Assembly: GCA_949130485.1 (NCBI GenBank) | Contig: OX422202.1 | Span: 3,570,292 to 3,634,291 of the forward strand | From: Agelas oroides | Taxonomy: Eukaryota; Porifera; Demospongiae; Agelasida; Agelasidae | Reading direction: 5' to 3' | Length of the DNA stretch: 64,000 bases | Part shown: one piece after another, positions 10,641 through 21,280 of the stretch | Position numbering within the stretch: the first letter of the stretch is position 1 | Layout of the letters: each line of letters starts with the position of its first letter | Made by a program: the position numbers and the translations under genes | Notes under the pieces: generated by a model | Databases searched by the model: none | What the model was told of the DNA's origin: nothing | The model's input: only the letters and a program-made list of their open reading frames with translations

Positions 10641-11126
10641 GTCTGCTCTCCAACCCTCCTGGTAGATTGTGAGTGTGGCAAGAAGGAAAGGGAGGATTTC
10701 ATAGCACTGATAGAGGGTGACTGGGTGTGCCTTTGTGCTAAAGTGTGTCCTCATCACATCACACAGGTGGTTTTAAAAGTCTAAAAGCCAGTGAAAGTAA
10801 AATGCAGACAGAAGCATAAACGTAATTAGCATAAGGGTCTTCTAAGGGAGCATCTACGAACTATTTTTTCCCAAAGTATTATCACTGTGACGTGACCCCC
10901 CTCTCCCCCTCCTCATAACGTCATGCATACTGTCGACTTTTGATGAGACACCACCCTCAAATATCAGCCGCACAATCTGAAGCTCTGAGTGAAAAGTCAT
11001 CGAATAGTAGCCTTGGGTAATTATCCATCCACCCAGTTGGAATAACTTAATCCTATGCACATAACTTTACTATTATTTGGTATGTATACACACGTATCCT
11101 GTTATCACAAGTGTCCAGGAGTTGAT
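10641..11126. other. Unassigned DNA
   Basis: No gene or repeat was recognised. The minus-strand frame 10854-11060 has no domain. Confidence 0.4.
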
Positions 11127-11669
11127 TAGTCTCATTCCCAGACTATTTTTCCACACGGTGAGGGAATAAATAGTCTGGTCAATGGCCTACTCCGTTTTTG
11201 TTCCATGCGGTTTAAAAATTGGTGACGCAACGTCTTTAGAAATGCATTAGATCTACGTGACGTCACACAAAGCTTGAAACTATGAAAGAACTCAAAAGAG
11301 ACAGCTTGTTGCAGGGATCATCCTTCTCGGAGCTTCCGAACGCCAAGAAACGGAGATTCACAAAACTTGAAGCCTCTGTCAACCTCAGAAAGACAATCTT
11401 ATCAACATTTGAAGCTCAGGAACTTCACACTGCCAGTTGTCAAGCTCAGAAACGCACACCGCCGTTCACAGAAGTCCTGGCTTAGTCTCCTGATAGCACT
11501 TCAACTGCCTAGCCTTCTTAAAATTAGTTATTGCAGTACGTGATGTCATTCGCATGAAGCAATGTGATTGGAGTGCCACCATCGTGGCGCTTGGATCAAA
11601 AACGGAATAGGCCATTGACCAGACTTTTTCTCCCTCAGCGTGCCGAAAAATAGTCTGGGCATGAGACGG
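11127..11669. mobile_element. TIR element, ~540 bp, carrying a 67-aa ORF
   Basis: Long imperfect TIRs of about 80 bp. The left has TAGTCTCATTCCCAGACTAT, GAATAAATAGTCTGGTCAAT and GGCCTACTCCGTTTTTG. The right end is the inverse, finishing ATAGTCTGGGCATGAGAC. Each TIR is itself partly palindromic (CCAGACTATTTTTCC...AATAGTCTGG). Inside, 11282-11485 (plus) is an open frame of 67 codons containing NAKKRRFTKL. It has no known domain and could be an untranslated spacer. The element is non-autonomous. Confidence 0.75.
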
Positions 11670-12241
11670 AGTTGATAGGGAACTGTTCTATATTTCTCTT
11701 TGCAGATTGAGAAGTGTAGAAGCTTCAGTCAAGATCTGCCTGTCTATATCCTCCCACGTGAAGACCTAATATATGATGCTTACATGCAAGAACTCATGCA
11801 ATGCTGTCATGTTGTATGCAGTCATTTTTGTACCTAGTCAATTTATGTTAGCCTCAGTCCTTCTTACTCCAGTGCTTGTCAGGCATACTGCAAGAAACTA
11901 ACGCATGATTAGAAGGCCTGGGTATGAGGATGTTATTTTTTCGTAAGTATTCATGGTCAAATTTAACAATCAGTTCTGTTTTGCATCAACTTGCATGGTT
12001 GAATTTCAGCAGAACAACTTACAGTAAAACTTAACCTGTAAAACAAGTAATATCAGCCTTATTCTTTATGCAGGCAGGCTACTTTAGTAAAGAACATAAT
12101 TATTACGTCATGTACTAACGCTGAAAGAAGTCATCTAGCTAGTTCCATGCTGCAAGAGTCTAGCCTAGGTCCACCGCGAGACTGACGTAGGCAACTGACA
12201 AGAGGTGAAGAGCGCTAGTGACTCGCCCGACTTCACTGCAC
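11670..12241. other. Unassigned DNA with decayed hairpin remnants
   Basis: Fragments such as GTTAGCCTCAGTCCTTCTTA and TTAGAAGGCCTGGGTATGAG (11849-11930) are inverted relative to one another and look like a degraded AGCCTCGT-family hairpin. No gene was seen. Confidence 0.45.
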
Positions 12242-12287
12242 TAGCCTCGTACCCAGGCTCCTCCCCAGGAGCCTGGGTACGAGGCTA
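12242..12287. mobile_element. Short perfect hairpin, TAGCCTCGTACCC family
   Basis: TAGCCTCGTACCCAGGCTCC and its exact inverse GGAGCCTGGGTACGAGGCTA flank a loop of about six bases. Confidence 0.9.
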
Positions 12288-12829
12288 CACTGTACTGCAG
12301 GCCGTGCAAGTTGCACCGGAAGTCACATGACCAATTAGGGCGGTACCACATGGGATTGGGTGAAAAGACAGCCTCCCGTACAAATACATGTTGCTGCGGA
12401 CAGGAACGTAGTGCGTACCGCCATCTCGCGCCTCAGCAAGGCAGCGAGGAAAGGCATACAGCGAACGCGCCCAATAACAAGAAGAACAACAAAAACCGAC
12501 TCATTATAGTCGAGGATAACGGCACGAACTGACTTATCCGGTCCTGAAAGTACGCGCAAGTTTGCAAACGGCCTTTAACAGTTCACCGGAGCTAGTACTG
12601 CTTACCTCCCTGACACTCGCGAGCCCACCAACCACCAGCTTTCACCGTGACAAATAGCGGCGTAATATACGGATGCCACGCCCATCCTCCGCCTCGCGGT
12701 CCGTTGCACAATGCATGGTATAAGGTCTAAATAATGGTATAATCGCGCTCTACCTGACTACCGGCTCCAGCGCACAAGTCACAGCGATTATTAGTAATAC
12801 TAACAGTGCTGCAACATGTAACAGGGGCA
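12288..12829. other. Unassigned, comparatively GC-rich DNA
   Basis: It holds one end of the inverted pair described at 10316-12395. Both strands have short open frames over 12311-12559 without a recognisable domain. CpG-containing sequence here could be a promoter, but no core element was convincing. Confidence 0.4.
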
Positions 12830-14300
12830 ATACCTAGCACATAGCCCCATCACCCAGCATGCCCACACCAAAAGGAAGCATCATAGAGCAAAACAGGCAC
12901 AAGCTGGCAGCAGTAGCACTCATGCTGGAATATGAAAGCATTATACCTGGAGGCTAGCAGGCACGGGGCAGCAGCAGCATCAGGGCAACACCCAGCCAGT
13001 AGCCCCAGCAAAAGTGTGTGACCACACCACGGCGTGCAAATCAATAAACAGATAAATAAAATTTTTAAAAATCAATCTTGGAGCCAAGAGGGCATGGGGC
13101 AACTGCCAGTGACCCCAGCATAAATGCCACGCCAGAAAAGGGGCATAATGCATAAGGAAGCAAGCAGGGAGCAACTGCAGCAATGCTGTTGGCGCCACTC
13201 AGCCGGTAGCCCCAGCAACAGGGCCCACACCAAGATAGGTAAATCAAACACATTTGGTTGCTAAATTAGCACGGGGTAGCTACAGCAGCAACATTGCCCA
13301 AGCAGAACACCAGGACAGGCAATGCATCTTGGAGCAAAGTGTGCATGGTGCAGCAGCAGTACGAGTAACACCCAATCAGTAGCACCAGCATAAGTGACCA
13401 CACCAAGGCAAAATATGTCTTGGAGCAAAGTGGGCATGGTGCAGCAGCAGTACGGGTAACACCCAATCAGTAGCACCAGCATAAGTGACCACACCAAGGC
13501 AGAATATGTCTTGGAGCAAAGTGGCCACGGGCAGGCACAGTAGCAAGGATAACAAACAGCTAGTAGCCCAAGCTGAAAGCATCGACACCAGAGTATGCAA
13601 ATAACACACCCTGAAGCGAAGTAGTCAGGGGCAGCAGCAGTCATAGTGGCAACACACAGCTAGTAGCCCAAGCAGAAGTGCCCACACCAGAATGGACAAA
13701 AACGGTCCATCTTGGAGCCAAGTGGGTACAGAGCAGCAGCACTTTGGGTAATACCCAGCCAGCCTCTTCAGCAGACATGCCCATGTCAAGCTAGTGAATC
13801 TAATTACACCCTCATGTCAAGCAGACACGAGGCAGCAGCATGTGTCAACACCATTCTAGTAGCCTCAGCCAAAGTGTCACACCAGAATAGGTGAACACCA
13901 CTCCCCCCCCCCCCCCCCCCCCCCCCCCCCAACCCCTGCTGCACAGGATAGGTACAACATTCCTGGTAACAGTATTTATTAGGTACAAGATGTGGTATAT
14001 ACTGGCTAATGCAGACCTCGTAATGTTTACATAACTATTGAACACTAAGTGGGAAGCCAAGTTAGCCCACGCAGTGGGCAGGACTTAGGTAACATCCAAA
14101 TGCCATGAGCTAACCAGAGGCTCAGCATATGTGGGTTCATTAAGTAGTACTCCCAGCCAGTACAGATTAGGCGAACATGACAATCCAGGTGCCAAGTGGG
14201 CATCGGGTAGCAGCAGCATGAGTATCACCCAACCAGTAGCTCCAGATGATGTGCCCACACCCGAATGCCCTATTCGGGAGCTAGGCTGGTCCAGTACAGC
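12830..14300 (+). repeat. Degenerate ~95-bp tandem array leading into the DIRS-like element
   Basis: Units contain, in order, CTTGGAGCAAAGTGGGCATG, GTGCAGCAGCAGTA, GGGTAACACCCAATCAGTAG, CACCAGCATAAGTG and ACCACACCAAGGCA. Landmarks at about 13373, 13466, 13558, 13660 and 13757 give a period of 92-102 bp. Decayed units extend from about 12840 to about 14290, overlapping the start of the gag-like region. A run of 28 C at 13903-13930 interrupts it. ORFs called on either strand are translations of the array. Confidence 0.8.
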
Positions 14301-14353
14301 CCCAGTAACAAGTATGGTCAAGCAGTTCTCTTTTACAGAATTTCCACACCATA

Positions 14354-15561
14354 ATGGGCAATCAATACTCCACCGCATGGGCACAGGCAAAGCAATGGCA
14401 AGTAGCACGGCTATCACCCAGCACAGCCCATTTAGGCTCAAAAAACAAACAAGCAAAAAAAAAAAGAAGAAGCCCATCGGCTTTCCTCTTAATGGTGATG
14501 ACAATTCCCCAAGTTGCCCACTTTATCCAACTATACACAATAGGTTCCAGCCTACCAGCCATGGGACAGCTGCCACCTGCTCCAGCTATTACTCGAGTTC
14601 CTCTACTCACCCCAATTGTCAGCCACCCTGCTCCCCCCCCCCCCCCCCCTTTAGTTCCTGTTTCAACCACTAGCACAAACACCCAGGCCATAACCCCAGT
14701 GGTCGTCCAGCCCACTACCAGTATCACTCTTACCAACCTTTTACCAGCCCCAGTCAACAGCAACGATCTGAGTGTCATGCCCACAATGCCAGTGGGTATG
14801 TTCATGGGCGACTCCATGCTACCCCTTCCCGATTCCGTTGTAGCCAAGATACGCAAACTGGAGTTTGTGGACATGTCAGAATTAAGACCCGAGTCATGGC
14901 TACTAGATGAAGAAGCAGATGAAAATCAGTAGCTGCCCTCTTTAAAAGCAAAAAGAAGCCCGTTACCGATATCCTAATATGGGTCCAGTGCTTCGCATCA
15001 TATGCTGCCGTGTTTGCACAATCATTCCCCGCCCATACCCCCCAATTTATGGCATACTTGGCTACCACTGTCCGATGCCATCATAGATTTGAAGGGCTTA
15101 GCTGGGTGTTTTACGACACAGCTTACAGACGTCGAGCAGCAAAACAGAAAGACCTCAACTGGTCTGTCATAGACTCATCGTTATTCAACAGTATATTCAC
15201 CGGCAAAGCAAAAGCAACAACTAGGTGTATTCACTGCCTCAGTGAAGAGCATACCACTGAACACTGTCCATCAGCCTATGGCCCATTACTCCAGCTGACA
15301 CGCGATGCCAGTGTCAACTTGGCAGCCAGCCTCTATAGCAAGCCTACCCCATCCTATCAAGCTACCCTACCACTGCAAAAGTTTGCGGCCTGTTCAACCC
15401 CCAACGCCGGTCCCCGCTGCACCTATGGCAAAAACTGCAAGTTTAGCCACACATGCAAACTTTGTGGTCGCTTTCATCCTAAGGCGAACTGCCCGATCTG
15501 GACCTCTCCCCATTCCCTTACCAGCCATTCAGCAAGCATGCCAAGCATCAGTAGCCTTTAG
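14354..15561 (+). pseudogene. DIRS-like gag with Cys/His zinc-binding tail
   Basis: Two frames. The first (to 14932) is Pro/Thr-rich and ends in a conserved-looking segment (PLPDSVVAKIRKLEFVDMSE). The second (15010-15561) carries WVFYDTAYRRRAA and then the Cys-rich blocks CIHCLSEEHTTEHCP and CKLCGRFHPKANCP, suited to nucleic-acid binding. The frame break lies at about 14935. This arrangement matches gag-like ORFs of DIRS-type elements in sponges and corals (family knowledge). A homopolymer C run at 14633-14649 encodes a poly-Pro stretch and is a likely indel site. Confidence 0.7.
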
Positions 15562-16059
15562 TTTAACCAGAACACAGACCCATAGCTATCCAACAAGCAC
15601 CTCCATTTCACCAGACACCCCAATCCATATTATACCATCTATCACCCAGTTCATATCATTCATGTATCTATGATCAATCCACCCTCAGGGTGTGACAGGA
15701 CCAATAGTCCACTGTAACCTTACACAGCTGATCTGCAGCTGGATGCCCACAGGCCCCAGCAGCCAGAGTCCTATGATCCTCGTCTAGGAGCAATACACAC
15801 CCCACTTAATATTGAGCTTGGTCACAATGTCTTATACGCCACCCAGACCAAACGTTTGCTCAATATGTAATAACAGGACTCAAGAATGGGTTCAGAATTG
15901 GGTATGACTGGTCCAGACCAAGACTGTGTGCCAAGGTCAACATGCCATCAGTGAAGGCCCCATCCTGCCATAGTTCAACAGTTCATTGATAGCGAACTTA
16001 GGGAAGGGCGCATGTTTGGACATTTTTGCACCAGATGAAATCCAGTACCCAGTACACAT

Positions 16060-17426
16060 AAGCAGATTCGGGGTTATTGAGAAGAAAAACCAGCCAGGAA
16101 AGTTCCATCTAATTGTAGATCTATCATACCCCCCCAGGAATGAGTGTCAATGATGGTATCTCACCAGAGCTCTCCTCAATGTCATACACAAAGGTGGATG
16201 ACGTAGTGCAAGGAATTTGGCAATCAGGTGTGGGCTCCATGCTGGCCAAGATCGATATAAAATATGCATACAGGGTAGTGCCCGTACACCCAGTGGACAG
16301 ACATCTCCTGGCAACAGCCTGGAAAGGGAAATTGTTTGTTGACGGAGCCCTTCCTTTTGGCCTCAGGTCAGCTCCAAAATATTTACAGCTTTAGCTGATG
16401 CCCTGGAGTACATATCAAGCAGCATGGGGTTGAACACTCTGGCACTACCTAGATCACTATTACAGTAGGAAAGCCTGGTTGTGAGGAGTGTGCAACAAAC
16501 CTTGACATAATGATGGCAGTCTGCCACACGCTTGGGGTACATCAAACAAGATTGAAGGGCCAGCATCAACCACTACATTTCTAGGCATATTACTGGACAC
16601 CCTTCACATGGAGATCTGCCTCCCCCCAGCAAAGCTTTGTTGCCTCAAGCAAGTCATCGATGATTGGAGCTCAAAATCGTGGTATACAAAGCGTGACCTG
16701 GAATCCCTAATAGGCCTCCTCCAACATGCCAGTACCGTAGTCAAGCCAGGTAGGTCCTTCCTAAGACAAATCATCAAGCTCAACAAGAATCCACAAAGAC
16801 TAATCTGACTAAACCAGGTATTCCACTCTGACCTAGCATGGTGGAGGTTGTGCCTGAAAGCATGGAACGGCACATCCATGCTATCCACACTAGCTGCCAG
16901 GGATCATGACGAAACCATAACCACAGATGCATCAGAATCATGGGGCTGTGGGGGGTTCTGGCAGAACCATTGGTTCCAGCAGCCATGGGATTCACAGGAA
17001 GCTCTTGCAAGCCAGTGCATTGCAACGAAGGAGATGCTGCCTATCCTTCTGTCATGTGCTATCTGGGGCAAGCACTGGCACGGAAAATACATGCAATTCC
17101 AATCAGACAATGAAGCTGTAATATCCGCCCTAAGCACCAAGAGTTATAAGGACACCTCACTGATGCACATGCTCCGCTGCTTGTTTTTCTTCCAGGCACA
17201 CCACTCTTTTTCATACACAGCAAGGCATATCCCTGGTATTGACAACACATTGGCTGATGCTCTATCACGTAACAATGCTACTCTGTTTCTTTCAAAGGTT
17301 CCCAATGCGGACAAAACCACTACTCACGTCCCCCAGGAACTGATGGAGCTACTAGTGATCCAAAAGCCAGACTGGACATCCCAGAACTGGACAACCTTGT
17401 TCAGTACTATTTTGAACAAGGTCTAA
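16060..17426 (+). pseudogene. DIRS-like reverse transcriptase-RNase H, broken
   Basis: RT blocks seen are KFHLIVDLSYPP, MLAKIDIKYAYRVVPVHP and GALPFGLRSAPK; then, after a frame change, a catalytic box reading YLDH where YxDD is expected. The connection and RNase H follow: LGILLDTLHMEICLPPAK, TTDASESWGCGG, SDNEAVISAL and HIPGIDNTLADALSR. Shifts occur in the C-run at 16131-16137 and around 16380-16600, with an in-frame stop at 16806. The damaged YxDD box alone predicts loss of polymerase activity. Confidence 0.8.
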
Positions 17427-18346
17427 GCAGATCTACACACAAAACGTACAAGACAGGCATAAAGAAGCTTGATGAATTTTGCAAAAAGCACAAGTTAATT
17501 AATCCCCTGCCAGTAGACCAAAGATTGCTTTGCTACTATATTACGTATCTTGCCCAGCAAGGTTTGGCTGACTCAACCATCAGGGTGTACCTATCAGCTC
17601 TCAGACATCATCACATTGCCTATGACATTCCGGAGCCTGACTGCACCAAGATGCCAAAACTGAAACTGGTTGATAGTGGCATTAGAAGAACAAAGGCAAG
17701 GACTCCGAAACAAATCCGCCTTCCTGTTACCCCTGACATCCTGAGACAGGTCTACAAACACTGGTACTCATCACGGCATGACTGTGAAACCATCATGCTA
17801 TGGTCTGTAAGCATGCACCTTGTGCTTCTTTGGTTTCTTCAGGCTGGGTGAACTCCTCAGTCCTACAAACACAAAGCATGATGCTTCTTCCCACCTGTCA
17901 TTTGAGGATGTGGCAGTGGATAGCCACTCGAGCCCATTGCTAGTCAAGATCCACTTAAAAACCTCAAAAACTGACCAGGAGCGAAAAGGGGCAGATATAT
18001 ACATGTATGTGGGGAAAACTGGAGACATTCTGTGCCCTGTGGCCGCCTTGCTAGCCTATTCGGCTGTCAGAGGTGCTTTACCTGGCCCCCTCTTCCAGTT
18101 ACAGGATAGAACACCCACTACTTCATACAGAAGTTCAGAGCAGCTTTTGACCGATATCGGCCTTGAGGCATCTCGATATGCTGGACACAGCTTTAGAATC
18201 GGCTCTGCCACAACAGCCGCTGAAAAGGGCATAGAAGATTCATCAAAGCTATGGGAAGATGGAAGAGCCAGGCCTACCTAACCTACATAAAGACAACCCC
18301 AGACACACTTGCTAAGGTGTCATTGTCATTATCTCATAACACCTAG
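17384..18346 (+). pseudogene. DIRS-like tyrosine recombinase, two frameshifts
   Basis: An N-terminal SAM-like region (SRSTHKTYKTGIKKLDEFCK) is followed by the catalytic domain. The first Arg is in FFRLGELLSP, the HxxR box in YAGHSFRIGSAT, and the nucleophile Tyr in YLTYIKTTPD. The last lies in a different frame after about 18240. A second shift lies near 17800-17840. All four catalytic residue types are recognisable, so the recombinase decayed only recently. The frame ends TAG at 18344-18346. Confidence 0.85.
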
Positions 18347-19218
18347 CCCTATAGCTTTAGTTTCTATAATGTAGCTAGAAGTGAACCTAACAGCCAGTAT
18401 TTCTGATCATTAGCAGTATTAATATACAACACCATGCCCGCTTTGCAGTGTGTTATACTTAGAGCAGAACCAAACTGGAGGGGCTGGGATGCTGGCCAAC
18501 TGCAAAACAACACCGATTGGGAGGATGACCATGGTCACCCTTGGAGGAGTGAAGGCCTCGCTGAGCATTGTCATAGCTAGCCCTTCACCCAGTAACCCAA
18601 TCAGTGAAAAGCTGTGGTATACGGTTATTGTAACCTAGCCTTCAGAAAGCCTACGGATATCGTAGGCTAGGTATAGCTAGCCTAAGTTTGGCCTTCAACA
18701 AGCATCCCAGCATCCGTCCAAACATTAGAATTACAATGGGTGACAGCACGCTCTGCTATATTACCGAGTACTAGTTAACTTATATTGTCATAAATACAAA
18801 TACAAACGCTTAAAGAACCGGTACCGGTACTTTAAGATTATGCGAAGTGAATTTTACTAGGTACGGCGGCTGTACTAAACAGCTTGCTGGAAAAAAGGAT
18901 ATCATTTTGTAGCTCTTTTAAAGCTCTATCTACTGATACTAGTTTCATTAAAATTGGAGTTTGCTATCAGAAGTTATCGACCCTAGAATATAATTTCCAC
19001 TACCGGCTCTCTAGCCACTTCGTTACAATAATATATGTTTACATTACAAACGCAGCAGGTGTTAAAAAAGGCAGGTTGGCCATATTCCATCGGATAGCCC
19101 GAGTGTATCACAGCAAAAAATGGTGGAGTCAAGGTGTAGCTATCTGTTTGAACAATCTTTCAAGAATGAAGCAGGTCACTGAGCCCTTAGTAATACTTTG
19201 GCTGTAGATCTGTTAGAG
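18347..19218. other. Unassigned DNA after the DIRS-like element
   Basis: It may include the DIRS 3' non-coding end, but no repeat of upstream sequence was found. A small palindrome AGCCTACGGATATCGTAGGC lies at about 18647-18666, and ACCGGTACCGGT at about 18819-18830. No gene was recognised. Confidence 0.45.
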
Positions 19219-19479
19219 TCAGAAATCCTGCTGTCTGTGTTGACGCCAGTTTCCCTGCTGCATTTTGGTCTTTAGTAGGTTTGACTGCGGAGCGGTGGAG
19301 CTGGAGGGGCGTTGTACGGGTGGAGTTAGAAAGTGGGCGTGGTATTTGGGAGGAGCTAAAATCGTATCGCTCAGTCGGGCAGCTGTGTGTAGCTTCTGTC
19401 GCGTTCTGCGTTCGACTTCGTTGCTGTTGTTGTCGCACAATTCGGACTCCCAATCAGTGAACAGGTTGCCAAAATCCAT
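19219..19479 (-). CDS. 86-aa ORF with close TATA box, unknown
   Basis: A minus-strand ATG in ACGATGGATTTTGG is followed by 86 codons (MDFGNLFTDWESELCDNNSN...). The protein is hydrophilic with many Thr, Arg and Gln residues and has no recognised domain. TATAAAAAG sits 28 bp upstream of the ATG, so a transcript from it would have almost no leader. The ORF ends at TGA. It might be a first exon or the start of an otherwise lost mobile-element gene. Confidence 0.35.
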   Translation of the reverse strand: MDFGNLFTDWESELCDNNSNEVERRTRQKLHTAARLSDTILAPPKYHAHFLTPPVQRPSSSTAPQSNLLKTKMQQGNWRQHRQQDF

Positions 19480-19506
19480 CGTCGTTCGCAGTTGTGATTT
19501 GCGTCC

Positions 19507-19514
19507 TTTTTATA
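19507..19514 (-). promoter_or_regulatory. TATA box upstream of the 86-aa ORF
   Basis: TATAAAAA on the minus strand with G/C-rich flanks, 28 bp from the ATG at 19479. The position suits a core promoter. Confidence 0.4.
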
Positions 19515-19530
19515 GCTGTTGCCATATGCA

Positions 19531-19671
19531 GTTAGATTCGTCGGCCAATGAAATCTACGGAATTTAGAAGGCCTCAGGGCCCTTAGTAGCGTCCTCGCTA
19601 CGCTCGGAACGCTACAGCCCGGGCCCTTCGGCCTTCTAAATCCCGTAGATTCCATGGCCTCCGAATCTAAC
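19531..19671. mobile_element. Hairpin element, 141 bp
   Basis: The left arm holds GTTAGATTCG, AAATCTACGG and ATTTAGAAGGCC; the right arm has the inverses GGCCTTCTAAAT, CCGTAGATT and CGAATCTAAC. Nested inside is a second stem, TAGCGTCCTCGC / GCTACGCTCGG. It lies between the 86-aa ORF promoter and the LINE. Confidence 0.85.
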
Positions 19672-19828
19672 TATTAGGCCTATGTATGACAATCAACCCC
19701 AATTGCAGGGAGAGCTATACTACAAATAGCATTTCTGTGTGCACACTCAAGAGAGTTTAACACAGCAAATTACGTTGCATGCAACAAATCTTCTTCTGTC
19801 TTTTTCAACACCGTTGAGCACTCGAATA

Positions 19829-21280
19829 ATGGCGTCGCGGAAAGCTAAAAACCCAAAGGCTAGCGCAGCTATGTGCCCTGTCTGTGAGCAGGCTGTAATT
19901 GACGGGGGACGAAAGAGCCAAGACTCCATCTTCTGTGAGGGCTCCTGCCAAGCATGGCTGCACCGATGTTGTGCAGGGCTGACTCGTACCCGTTTCGCTG
20001 AGCTAAGTGATGACAGTAGGCCGTTCTACTGTCCCAGCTGTGCGTCTGACAAACACACGCATGAACTGGCAGAATTGAAGAGTGCCGTGGCGGCCCTGGT
20101 CCTGGAAGTCGAGCAACTGAAAAGCACCGTTCATACGTTGACGACTGTGCAGCCGGCTGAGGGAGCTGAGCGATCGTGGTCTCAGGTCGTGCAAAAGAAA
20201 CGCAAGCCCAAGAAGCCCCGACAAGCCCTGGGAGCTGACCAGAGTGCTGAGGAACGGGCTAGGAAACGGACCAGCGTCAGTGACCAACGACTCTCCGGAG
20301 CTGGAGAACCTCACGAGCAAGCTCCGCCTTCCCAAAAGGAAAAAGTCGTTGGTGCAAGGAGAATTTGGGGAACCATGAAAACTACCACTGTGGCTACTGT
20401 CACATCAGCTCTGAGTAGGCTCACCTCTGTTGGGGGTAGGCTACAAATACGACGTAAGTTTAAGACAACACTGCAAAAACAAGTTGGTTATTTTAACCAC
20501 ACAGTGGTTAACCTGGTTGCAGACAAACTGGAGAGACAGCGGTTATGAGAGGTTTGCTTTGGTACCGAAGTCTAATTGCATAAGGCAACCCAAGATGCAG
20601 CAGCCCAATTCATCATACAACCACAATACACTGACAACCCTCAGAACATCTGTGAGGGAATCACCTGCTTGCATTAGGAGCATGAAAGGTCCTTACCGCA
20701 ACTTTGAAGTGCATTTGTATTGACTCATTCACAGATGTTCTGAGGGTTATCAGTGTATTGTGGTTGTAAGAGGAACTGGGCAGTTGCATCTTGGGTAAAT
20801 CCTTATGCAATCAGTCTTCCATACCAAAGTAAACCTCTCGTAACCACTGTCTCTCCACTTTGTCTGCAACCAGGGTAACCACTCTGTGGTTAAAACAACC
20901 AACTTGTTTTTGCAGTGAACTACAGGTAATCACAGTAGATGGTGGTTTGTTGTGAGGGGCTCTGAAGAGGACCTTTGTAACTTAGAAAATGAATGGGACC
21001 GCATAAACATCCAAACATCCTGGAAATTAGAGGTGTGTTATAAACTAGTAGAGAATCCTCCCCCTCAAGACCAAGACCAAGCGAGCGCTAACTGTGAGTC
21101 AGATGCTGCCAATCATGATTCTGGTGCTGACAAAAGCATTCTCTCAGAAACAACTAGCCTACAGGATACTACACAATCTTGTCCAGAACACCCTTTAGCC
21201 AAGCCCTCAGGGGGAGACCCCCCTGAGGGAGGAGAATTAACTGAAAAACATGCCGTGCAGGGTGTTCGCCCTGATAAGCA
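19829..21280 (+). pseudogene. LINE ORF1, PHD-finger protein, split by an insertion
   Basis: The ATG at 19829 starts MASRKAKNPK. A PHD finger follows (MCPVCEQAV, FCEGSCQAWLHRCCAGL, FYCPSC), then a coiled-coil-like Leu-rich stretch (ELKSAVAALVLEVEQLKSTV) and a basic linker. At 20469 the frame is broken by a 449-bp TIR element. Coding-like sequence resumes after 20917 with RGSEEDLCNLENEWD, the expected carboxy-terminal part of this ORF1 type. PHD-containing ORF1 proteins are known in CR1/L2-clade LINEs and likely bind chromatin or RNA. The start of ORF2 overlaps or follows closely. Confidence 0.75.
20469..20917. mobile_element. Inverted-repeat element with ~200-bp arms, inserted in LINE ORF1
   Basis: The ends are CACTGCAAAAACAAGTTGGT and its inverse finishing TTTTTGCAGTG. 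Arms extend past TTAACCACACAGTGGTTA, GACAAACTGGAGAGACAG and ACACTGACAACCCTCAGAAC. Relatives, more decayed, lie at 24697-25037, 37985-38100 and 38750-38950. It has no coding capacity. Confidence 0.85.

Larger units (their letters stand above)
10316..12395. repeat. Inverted pair of ~50-bp segments 2 kb apart
   Basis: GTACAAATACGGGAGGCTGT then CTTTTCACCCAATCCCATG at 10319-10358 is repeated inverted at 12347-12385. Short matching blocks (TTGCAAACGGC, ACATG) continue beyond. These could be the ends of a decayed larger element or an inverted gene fragment. No transposase was recognised between them. Confidence 0.55.
14354..18346 (+). mobile_element. DIRS-like tyrosine-recombinase retrotransposon, decayed
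   Basis: The order is gag-like protein, reverse transcriptase, RNase H and tyrosine recombinase, all on the plus strand, as in DIRS/Ngaro-type YR retroelements. Reading frames are broken by several shifts and stops (near 14935, 16136, 16380-16470, 16806, 17840 and 18240), so the copy is inactive. No methyltransferase domain was seen. Terminal repeats were not identified; the repeat array upstream (12830-14300) may be part of the 5' end or a neighbour. Confidence 0.85.

Noticed and set aside
13261..13894. Cys/Leu-rich minus-strand membrane-like ORFs
   Set aside because: They are translations of the ~95-bp array in a biased composition, without a conserved frame between units.
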